Under the pieces are notes generated by a model. The model was not told where the DNA came from. It did not search any database and worked only from the letters and a program-made list of their open reading frames with translations. A DNA stretch of 22,696 nt, taken from Anaerolineae bacterium. Its GTDB lineage: Bacteria > Chloroflexota > Anaerolineae > 4572-78 > J111. A program made the position numbers and the translations under genes. Below are positions 1 to 5,832 of the stretch, in pieces (position 1 is the first letter of the stretch; each line of letters starts with the position of its first letter). Location of the stretch: contig JAGRCC010000773.1 in assembly GCA_020433785.1 (NCBI GenBank), forward strand, positions 1-22,696, given 5' to 3'.

Positions 1-290
1 GTGATTCGTAACCCTCTACTAGTGGAGGCAAAGGAATCACGGGCTGAGAAACCAGGTTTTTAACGGGGCCGTGAAAATAGGCTCTTTTGTGAACCTTCTT
101 TAGCAAACAATGAAGCCAATTAACTAAAAAACCTGGTTTCTTTCCTAGAGACAAAGGAATCACCGTGATTTTTGGTCTGAGAAACCAGGGTTTTAACTTC
201 AGAACTGAAAATATGCGCTTGCGTGAGCCGCTTTTGGTGCAAAATTGGTCGAATTCACCGAAAACCCCTGGTTTCTTTCCCAGGCTGTAA
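1..290. repeat. Two-copy palindromic repeat unit (MITE/REP-like), non-coding
   Basis: This stretch holds two related units. Each is headed by CAAAGGAATCAC (29-40 and 152-163) and bounded by inverted arms. Unit 1 has AGAAACCAGGTTTTT at 47-61 and its exact reverse complement at 127-141. Unit 2 has AGAAACCAGGGTTTT at 180-194 and a near-complement at 261-276 with one extra base. The interiors differ, so only the arms and headers are conserved. The first bases, GTGATTC, are complementary to GAATCAC at 34-40, so another arm or unit may extend past the window edge. I see no coding potential here. The region lies downstream of the minus-strand operon, where the stem-loops could act as a transcript end, but there is no clear T-run terminator. 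Confidence 0.75.
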
Positions 291-310
291 CTGCTCAAGC
301 ATGTCATCCA

Positions 311-329
311 TTCGACAGGCTCAGGACAG
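311..329 (+). repeat. Short dispersed repeat fragment (TTCGAC...CTCAGGACAG)
   Basis: The sequence TTCGACAGGCTCAGGACAG closely matches a unit inside the megasynthase AT coding region at 8104-8123 (TTCGACTTCGCTCAGGACAG); they share TTCGAC and CTCAGGACAG and differ in the 3-4 bases between. Two copies 7.8 kb apart, one intergenic and one in a gene, suggest a genome-wide dispersed repeat family. From memory this unit type is common in Chloroflexota and some cyanobacterial genomes. The rest of 291-371 shows nothing recognisable. Confidence 0.6.
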
Positions 330-371
330 ATTTCGAGGCGTTTTTTACCGAGGAATCCCCCTGATAGAGGG

Positions 372-1427
372 TTACTTTATTTTTACATACGGCGGAAAAC
401 TGATCATCTGCTGTAGATCATTTTCGAGGATAAGGCAGGTATCTGTTTTTTCGATTTCTTTGAAATGGGCGAATTTGTAGGTCATATACATCATGCGATT
501 TCGCTCGTTCGGCACAAATTCTGCTTGCAGCCGGACGCCCTTACGTTTAGCTTGCTGCCTGATGTGGTTTATCATAATTCCCCCCACACCTCTTGACATG
601 ACCCGACAAGACATCAAGAGCAGCTTGATAACCCATATTTGCGGGCCAAATTCTACCAGAGCCAACCCGATTTTACCGTAGGTGCCATATTTGTCTTCCA
701 AGCCGGCGATCAGCAGTTGATATTGGTCGGACTGACAAAAATGCTTTAACGCGTCGTATGAGTAGGTATAGCCGGACGTATTCAGCTGGTTGGTACGGAG
801 GGTTAACTCTTCTGCTCGCCTTAAATCTTCTTCCTGGGCGGGTAAAATGGTCAAAATCATGCCAAGGGAGGCCAGAAATTCCTCTTGTGGTCCTACAAAT
901 TCGTCCTCGGCCTTTTGACGGTCCCGATCACGCAGAACCATCAACCGGCGCTTACGTGAGTCTTCGGTAATAAAACGGGGATTCATTTCGGGCATATCTA
1001 ACAGTTGGCTCAGGTTTGTGGCATCCACGCAGAGGATTTGAGGGAACGAAAAGTTGACTTCTTCCCGTTCAAAAGGCTGATCATCAATAAAAGCGATGGT
1101 ATCAAGACCGATGTTGATTGCGCTAGCAATAGTCTCAATTGAGGATGCTTTTGAGTTCCAGTTAATTTGAGGATAGAGAAAATAGTCCGCCAGGCCGAAC
1201 CCGTCAACCACAGCCATAGCCTGGTGATAATCATTTTTGCTGGCAATTGATTGGAGAATACCACGCCTATCTAATGTTTCGATAATATTGACAACATCTT
1301 CTCGTAAGGAAACTGTCTCATCCTCTAACAGCACCCCGTCCCAAAGCGTGTTATCCAAGTCCCAGACAATACATTTAATCTTGCCTCGACGTTGATCTTC
1401 CGATGTTCTGAGCCGTGTGTTAGCCAA
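372..1427 (-). CDS. fkbH: FkbH-like HAD-family glyceryl-ACP-forming enzyme (hydroxy/methoxymalonyl-ACP pathway)
   Basis: This 351-aa protein has the FkbH architecture: an N-terminal HAD phosphatase-type domain and a C-terminal GNAT-like half. The HAD nucleophile motif is D23-L-D25-N-T27, followed by LWDG; the Ser/Lys region is S63-K64-N65-D66, and the acidic motif is D115-D116 in FIDDQ. In this family the enzyme takes 1,3-bisphosphoglycerate, removes a phosphate and loads a glyceryl group on a discrete ACP, the first step to hydroxymalonyl- or methoxymalonyl-ACP. The same chemistry also feeds tetronate pathways, but the neighbours favour the malonyl-type extender. The start is TTG at 1427: an in-frame TGA lies two codons upstream, AGGTG sits about 8 nt before it, and the HAD motif follows soon after, so a much later start is unlikely. 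It is the last gene of the operon, 31 nt after the acyl-CoA dehydrogenase. Confidence 0.9.
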   Translation of the reverse strand: MANTRLRTSEDQRRGKIKCIVWDLDNTLWDGVLLEDETVSLREDVVNIIETLDRRGILQSIASKNDYHQAMAVVDGFGLADYFLYPQINWNSKASSIETIASAINIGLDTIAFIDDQPFEREEVNFSFPQILCVDATNLSQLLDMPEMNPRFITEDSRKRRLMVLRDRDRQKAEDEFVGPQEEFLASLGMILTILPAQEEDLRRAEELTLRTNQLNTSGYTYSYDALKHFCQSDQYQLLIAGLEDKYGTYGKIGLALVEFGPQIWVIKLLLMSCRVMSRGVGGIMINHIRQQAKRKGVRLQAEFVPNERNRMMYMTYKFAHFKEIEKTDTCLILENDLQQMISFPPYVKIK

Positions 1428-1458
1428 GTTTCACGCACCTATCCGGCTTCATGGGTTT

Positions 1459-2595
1459 CTAAAATATATGTTGATAGCCATACGATGCGATCAACATTTG
1501 CTGCATTTGCGTGCTGCCTTCAATAATTTCCATTATCTTTGCATCACGCAGATACCTTTGCACCGGATATTCGCTGCTACAGCCATTGGCCCCGTGGATT
1601 TGCACCGCGTCACCGGCAGCTTGATACGCCATCTTAGAGGCAAAGTATTTGGCGATGGATGTTTCCATAATTGAGTTGGGGTCTCCAATAGCTTTAAGAT
1701 AACCGGCCTGATAGCACAATAAACGCGCCGCCCTGATATTAGCGATCATCTCAGCTATCATCTGTTGAATCAATTGATGTTCTTTCAAATAGGTGCCAAA
1801 TTGTTTTCGTTTACGGGTGTAATCCAGGCAGGCTTCCAAACAGGCTTGAGCCAGTCCGACACAACCCCAGCCTACACAGTACCGACCATAATCCAGCGCG
1901 GTACCGGCCACGTGAGAAAACCCAAATCCGACTCTTCCGACCAGATTTTCTGCCGGCACATAACAATCCTGCAGGTGCACTTCGGCTAACATAGCCGCTC
2001 TAAAACCCAGCATGCCGGTAATCGGGTGCGTGGAGAAACCGACACGTCTTCTTTCAACCAAAAAAGCAGCTGGTTGGCCATCACATTGAGCGATAATCAA
2101 AAAAACGTCAGCGATCTGACCAAACGAAATCCACTTCTTACGACCATTGAGACGATACCCATCTGTAGAAACAGTCGCGGTACTCTGTACATTTTTAGCA
2201 TCGCTGCCTACATCCGGCTCGGTTAAACCGAAAGCCCCAATAATCTCACCGGCAGCTAATTTAGGCAGCCAATAGGTCTTCTGAGCGGAACTGCCCCATT
2301 TGAGAATAGCCTGAGCAACCATGCCCTGAACGGTAAGCAAGCTCAATAAAGAAGCGCTTCCCCGTCCCACTTCCTCGCATAAAAGACCATAGGTGATCAT
2401 CTCCAGACCCAGACCGCCGTTTTCTTCGGGTATCAGCGCTCCTAAATAGCCCTGGTCGGCCAGTTTTTTTATCGTTTCGGGCGGAACACGCTCCTCCTGC
2501 TCGTACTGGTCGGCATACGGGCTAATCTCTTGGTCAACGAAAACTCTAAAAGTCTCCTTTTGTTGCTTTTGTTGGGGCGTTAATTCGAGTTTCAT
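1459..2595 (-). CDS. fkbI: FkbI-like acyl-CoA dehydrogenase (acts on ACP-bound extender precursor)
   Basis: This is a complete 378-aa flavoprotein of the acyl-CoA dehydrogenase family. It shows the FAD/substrate-binding AFGLTEPDVGSD motif (about residues 121-132), RKRKQFG (about 261-267) and a C-terminal IIEGSTQMQQ whose Glu (residue 359) matches the catalytic base of short/medium-chain acyl-CoA dehydrogenases. In Fkb-type operons the partner enzyme helps oxidise the glyceryl/hydroxyacyl-ACP to the malonyl-type product. I place the start at ATG 2595 rather than the TTG one codon upstream, because AAGGA then lies about 4-5 nt before the start instead of almost touching it. The gene is third in the operon, about 37 nt after the ACP gene. 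A catabolic acyl-CoA dehydrogenase is possible by family alone; the ACP and FkbH neighbours argue against it. Confidence 0.88.
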   Translation of the reverse strand: MKLELTPQQKQQKETFRVFVDQEISPYADQYEQEERVPPETIKKLADQGYLGALIPEENGGLGLEMITYGLLCEEVGRGSASLLSLLTVQGMVAQAILKWGSSAQKTYWLPKLAAGEIIGAFGLTEPDVGSDAKNVQSTATVSTDGYRLNGRKKWISFGQIADVFLIIAQCDGQPAAFLVERRRVGFSTHPITGMLGFRAAMLAEVHLQDCYVPAENLVGRVGFGFSHVAGTALDYGRYCVGWGCVGLAQACLEACLDYTRKRKQFGTYLKEHQLIQQMIAEMIANIRAARLLCYQAGYLKAIGDPNSIMETSIAKYFASKMAYQAAGDAVQIHGANGCSSEYPVQRYLRDAKIMEIIEGSTQMQQMLIASYGYQHIF

Positions 2596-2632
2596 CAATT
2601 CCTTCTTAACGATTACGGGCAGCCGTTAGGCT

Positions 2633-2890
2633 TCAAGCGCTTGGATTTGACTTTGTCTTGCGCTCAACCAATTCGGTGATGGCCTTGACGCTGCTGAAGT
2701 TAGCTAACTCCAAATCCTCATTCCCAATGACAATCCCAAACTGCTTTTCTACAAATAACACCAGTTGCATAGCAAACATTGAATTGACATAGCCTGTGGC
2801 AAAGATATCGGTCTCGTCGCTCAAATTCTGATTTTGAATAAACCTTAAAATGAATGACCTGATTTTTGTTTTATTTTGGTCAGTGGTCAT
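2633..2890 (-). CDS. fkbJ: FkbJ-like discrete acyl carrier protein
   Basis: This 85-aa protein is the right size for a stand-alone carrier protein. The phosphopantetheine site is Ser37 in GYVNSMFAMQLV, a form typical of the dedicated ACPs of hydroxymalonyl/methoxymalonyl pathways rather than the usual DSL of fatty acid ACPs. It would carry the glyceryl unit loaded by FkbH while the two dehydrogenases oxidise it, and then present the finished extender to the AT of a PKS. It sits 10 nt after the 3-hydroxyacyl-CoA dehydrogenase stop and before the acyl-CoA dehydrogenase, consistent with co-transcription and stoichiometric expression. The only PKS AT visible in the window is the one in the divergent megasynthase, its most likely partner. 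Confidence 0.9.
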   Translation of the reverse strand: MTTDQNKTKIRSFILRFIQNQNLSDETDIFATGYVNSMFAMQLVLFVEKQFGIVIGNEDLELANFSSVKAITELVERKTKSNPSA

Positions 2891-2900
2891 AAGCCCTCTG

Positions 2901-3770
2901 TCAACTATAGCTATCCACCGGGTACGTATAAAAGCCCTGGCCGCTTTTTTGGCCGTACAAACCGGCTGAAACCATCTTTTTTAATAGAGGGCAGGGTCTG
3001 TATTTACTATCATTGAAGCTTTCGTGCAGAACTTCTATAGAATACAGTATCGTGTCCAGCCCAATCAAGTCAGCCGTTTCTAACGGTCCCATTCTGTGAC
3101 CAAAACACGTTTTAAAGATGCTATCTACTTCTTCTACAGTAGCTACTTGCTCTTGCAGCAAGAAAATCGCTTCGTTGATAGTGACCATCAGCACCCGGTT
3201 CGTCACAAAACCCGGTGCGTCATTGACCATAATCCATTCTTTCCCCAGGCTCGTTAACAAGCTTTTGGCTGTCTCAATCGTTTCTTCAGAGGTATGATGG
3301 CCGCGTATCATTTCTACCATTGACTTCATCGGCACAGGATTCATAAAGTGCAGTCCGATCACCTTTTGAGGACGTTTTGTAGCCGAGGCAATACGGGTAA
3401 TAGGCATAGCAGAGGTATTAGCCGCAAATACACAATGCTCCGGACAAATGGCATCGATCCGCTGATACACATCTTGCTTAATGTCCCATCGCTCAGTCAC
3501 ATTTTCAATAATAAACTCAGCTTCTTCGAGCAATTCATAATCGGTAGAAAATCGAATCCGTGCCAAAATCGCGTCAGGACTTTCGCGTTGTTGCTCTTTT
3601 TGAAAAAATCGTTGGAACCGAATATTTTTTTGAATTGCTTGTTGGGCTTGCGCCAGAATTTCCTCTGAAAGATCGATCAAAGTCACCTGATGATTGGTTT
3701 GAGCAAGGTTTTGCGCTACCCCGCTGCCCATAACTCCGGCTCCAATAACACCGATAATTTGAAGGCTCAT
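2901..3770 (-). CDS. fkbK: FkbK-like 3-hydroxyacyl-CoA dehydrogenase
   Basis: This 289-aa protein is a NAD-dependent 3-hydroxyacyl-CoA dehydrogenase-family enzyme. It has an N-terminal Rossmann fold with G10-A-G-V-M-G15, a conserved ENV (89-91) and NTS (118-120), the catalytic His141 in GLHFMNP paired with Glu153, and APGFVTNR ending near Asn191. It is about the family's usual length, with the C-terminal dimerisation domain intact. In FkbK-type pathways it oxidises the ACP-bound glyceryl unit at its free hydroxyl. The start is ATG 3770, with GGGGAG five bases upstream. It is the first gene of the operon and reads away from the megasynthase. A beta-oxidation 3-hydroxybutyryl-CoA dehydrogenase would look similar; the assignment rests on the operon. 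Confidence 0.88.
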   Translation of the reverse strand: MSLQIIGVIGAGVMGSGVAQNLAQTNHQVTLIDLSEEILAQAQQAIQKNIRFQRFFQKEQQRESPDAILARIRFSTDYELLEEAEFIIENVTERWDIKQDVYQRIDAICPEHCVFAANTSAMPITRIASATKRPQKVIGLHFMNPVPMKSMVEMIRGHHTSEETIETAKSLLTSLGKEWIMVNDAPGFVTNRVLMVTINEAIFLLQEQVATVEEVDSIFKTCFGHRMGPLETADLIGLDTILYSIEVLHESFNDSKYRPCPLLKKMVSAGLYGQKSGQGFYTYPVDSYS

Positions 3771-3822
3771 AATGACTCCCCGTAAAGTGCAAGGATTATG
3801 AAAGGTTAGAAGAGGCTAGGCT

Positions 3823-3850
3823 ATTATACTTAACGTTAACATCACGGCAA
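3823..3850 (-). promoter_or_regulatory. Candidate promoter of the extender-unit operon
   Basis: On the minus strand a perfect TATAAT (3828-3823) is preceded after 16 bp by TTGCCG (3850-3845, four of six matches to TTGACA). It would give a leader of roughly 45-50 nt before the first operon gene. The perfect 10-bp palindrome TTAACGTTAA (3830-3839) lies in the spacer, a position where a bound repressor could block RNA polymerase. The motif match is seen; the function is inferred. Confidence 0.5.
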
Positions 3851-3878
3851 GCAATAAGACGAGGCACGGATTAATAAG

Positions 3879-4003
3879 CAGGACTTACGCAAAAAGTCAG
3901 GTGACAGTCACTTTTTTGGTCACAAATAGGAGCATTCTTCCGCGAAGAGCCTCACCATATAGACCGTTAAGTGACTGTCACCTTGAGAGCTGCGTAAGTC
4001 TTG
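3879..4003. mobile_element. MITE-like non-autonomous element in the divergent promoter region
   Basis: This 125-bp element has terminal inverted repeats: CAGGACTTACGCA (3879-3891) against TGCGTAAGTCTTG (3991-4003), 12 of 13 paired. A second, perfect inner pair is AGGTGACAGTCAC (3899-3911) and GTGACTGTCACCT (3971-3983). It is flanked on both sides by TAAG (3875-3878 and 4004-4007), consistent with a 4-bp target duplication. It has no coding capacity, so any movement would need a transposase elsewhere. It sits between the two divergent promoters and ends about 18 bp upstream of the megasynthase -35 box. The paired arms could fold as a long hairpin. Confidence 0.72.
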
Positions 4004-4021
4004 TAAGGTTAAAAGTTGTTT

Positions 4022-4049
4022 TTGGTTCAAGGTTTTTTTTGTGTATAAT
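4022..4049 (+). promoter_or_regulatory. Candidate promoter of the megasynthase gene
   Basis: A perfect TATAAT (4044-4049) is preceded after 16 bp by a weak -35, TTGGTT (4022-4027). Transcription would begin near 4056, leaving a short leader of about 25 nt. The T-rich spacer and the adjoining MITE-like element make this a composite-looking upstream region. Confidence 0.55.
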
Positions 4050-4069
4050 GATGCGGCACTCAGGCCATT

Positions 4070-4078
4070 AGGAGAGGA
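4070..4078 (+). promoter_or_regulatory. Strong ribosome binding site for the megasynthase
   Basis: AGGAGAGGA lies just before ATG 4081, with AGGAG ending six bases upstream of it. This fixes the start of the giant ORF, and the first residues read directly into a normal FAAL N-terminus. Confidence 0.8.
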
Positions 4079-4080
4079 AT

Positions 4081-5832
4081 ATGACTCATCAGTTTACCAC
4101 TGTTGTTGATCTGCTGCGTCGTCGGGCCGAGCACCAGCCCGCCCAAACCGCCTACACCTTTCTGCGCGATGGCGAGGTTGAAGACGGCAACTTGAGTTAT
4201 CAGGCCCTGGACCAGCAAGCGCGGGCTATCGCCGCCCGGCTGCAGACAATAGGCCGGCCGGGTGAGCGGGTCTTATTGCTGTTTCAACCGGGATTAGATT
4301 ACATCGCGGCCTTTTTCGGCTGCTTGTACGCCGGGATGATTGCCGTACCGGCCTACCCTCCCCATCCCAAACGCCCGATGTCGCGCCTGAAGACCATCAT
4401 CACCAATGCCGAACCCAAACTCTGCCTGGCCAGCCACGATATTTGGGCCAAGGTCGCTCCCCGCTTTGCCCAAGATTCTACTCTGACTGACCTGATGGGC
4501 ATCTCCACCGACACCGTCGATACGGCTCAAGCCGATACCTGGCAAAGATCTAACATCACCTCGGAGACCCTCGCCTTTCTACAATATACTTCCGGTTCAA
4601 CCGGCACGCCCAAAGGGGTGATGGTCAGCCACGGCAATTTGCTCCACAACGAGCGCTTGATGGCCACGGCGATGGGTCACACCTCAGAAACTATCTTTGT
4701 GGGCTGGGCCCCGTTGTTCCACGATTTGGGCCTGGTCGGCAATATTCTGCAGCCGCTCTACCTGGGCATTCCCTGTACCCTAATGTCCCCACTAGCCTTT
4801 CTCCAAAAGCCGGTCCGCTGGCTTCAGGCTATCTCCCATTATCGGGCCACCAGCAGCGGCGGCCCCAATTTTGCCTATGACCTGTGTGTCCAAAAGATTA
4901 ACCCAGAGGATTATCCCGCTTTGGATTTGAGCTGTTGGCAGGTGGCCTTCAACGGCTCCGAGCCGGTTCGGGCCGAGACAATGGATCGCTTCGCCCACAC
5001 CTTCCAGCGCTATGGCTTTCGGCCCCAGGCCTTTTATCCGGCCTACGGGCTGGCTGAAGCGACCTTGTTCATTACCGGCCGCACCCGAAACACGCCCCTA
5101 AAACGCTATCCGGTCGATATGGCGGACTTGGCTCACAATCAAATCAGCCCGGTAGCTCCAGAAGCAGCATCTGGCCCAACCCTGGTCAGTTGCGGACACA
5201 GTTGGCTAGGTCAGCATCTGGTCATTGCCGATCCGGAAACCTTTCACCGTTGCTCCGAGGGAGAGATTGGCGAGATTTGGGCAGCGGGACCCAGTATCGC
5301 TCAGGGCTACTGGCAGCAACCAGACGAGACGCAGAGCGCATTCCATGCTTATTTGGCTCCGCCTGCCCTCTCCAAACAAATAGAAGACACAACCGGAGGG
5401 TACACTGGCCCCTTCTTACGCACCGGCGATCTGGGCTTTCTGCAAGAAGGACAGCTATTCGTCACCGGCCGGCTCAAAGATGTGATCATCATCCGTGGCC
5501 AAAACCATTATCCTCAAGATATTGAATTGACGGTGGAACAAAGCCATCCGGCCCTCCAACCCGGTAGCGGAGCGGCTTTTTCCATCGAAGCAGACGGTCA
5601 GGAACGGCTGGTGGTCGTCCATGAGATCAAGCGCACTCATCTGCGCAGCTTACAGGCCGAGGCCGTCTGTGAGCAGATTCGAGGCGCGATCTCCGGCAGC
5701 CACGAGCTGCATGTGTACGCCATCGCCTTGCTCAAACCAGCCACTATTCCCAAGACCTCCAGCGGTAAAATCCAACGCTTTGCCTGCCGGGAGGCGTTTC
5801 TCAACAACCGGCTCAAGCTCCTGAGCCTGGAG
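4081..5832 (+). other. Domain: fatty acyl-AMP ligase (FAAL), residues ~1-584
   Basis: This starter domain activates a free fatty acid as acyl-AMP and passes it to the ACP that follows. The ATP-binding loop is TSGSTGTPKGV (170-180), the TGDLGF motif is at 448-453, GRLKDVIIIRGQNHYPQDIE follows, and the catalytic Lys563 lies in SGKIQR. The GQNHYPQDIE form and the PAYPPHP stretch early in the domain are typical of FAAL/CaiC-like ligases rather than amino-acid A domains. Chain length cannot be read from the sequence. A proline-rich linker (PPPAPPPETPAP) leads to ACP1. Confidence 0.93.

Noticed and set aside
1..371. Rho-independent terminator for the minus-strand operon
   Set aside because: There are inverted repeats but no GC-rich stem followed by a T-run in the right orientation close to the stop at 372.
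223..480. 85-codon plus-strand ORF across the left repeat region
   Set aside because: It runs through the dispersed repeat (giving RQAQDR) and into the antisense of the FkbH-like gene; no ribosome binding site or family resemblance.
2596..2598. TTG start for the acyl-CoA dehydrogenase
   Set aside because: The ATG one codon later has much better spacing from AAGGA.
372..3770. Catabolic fatty acid beta-oxidation operon
   Set aside because: A discrete VNSMFAMQL-type ACP and an FkbH-like protein do not belong to beta-oxidation; together the four genes match the extender-unit set.
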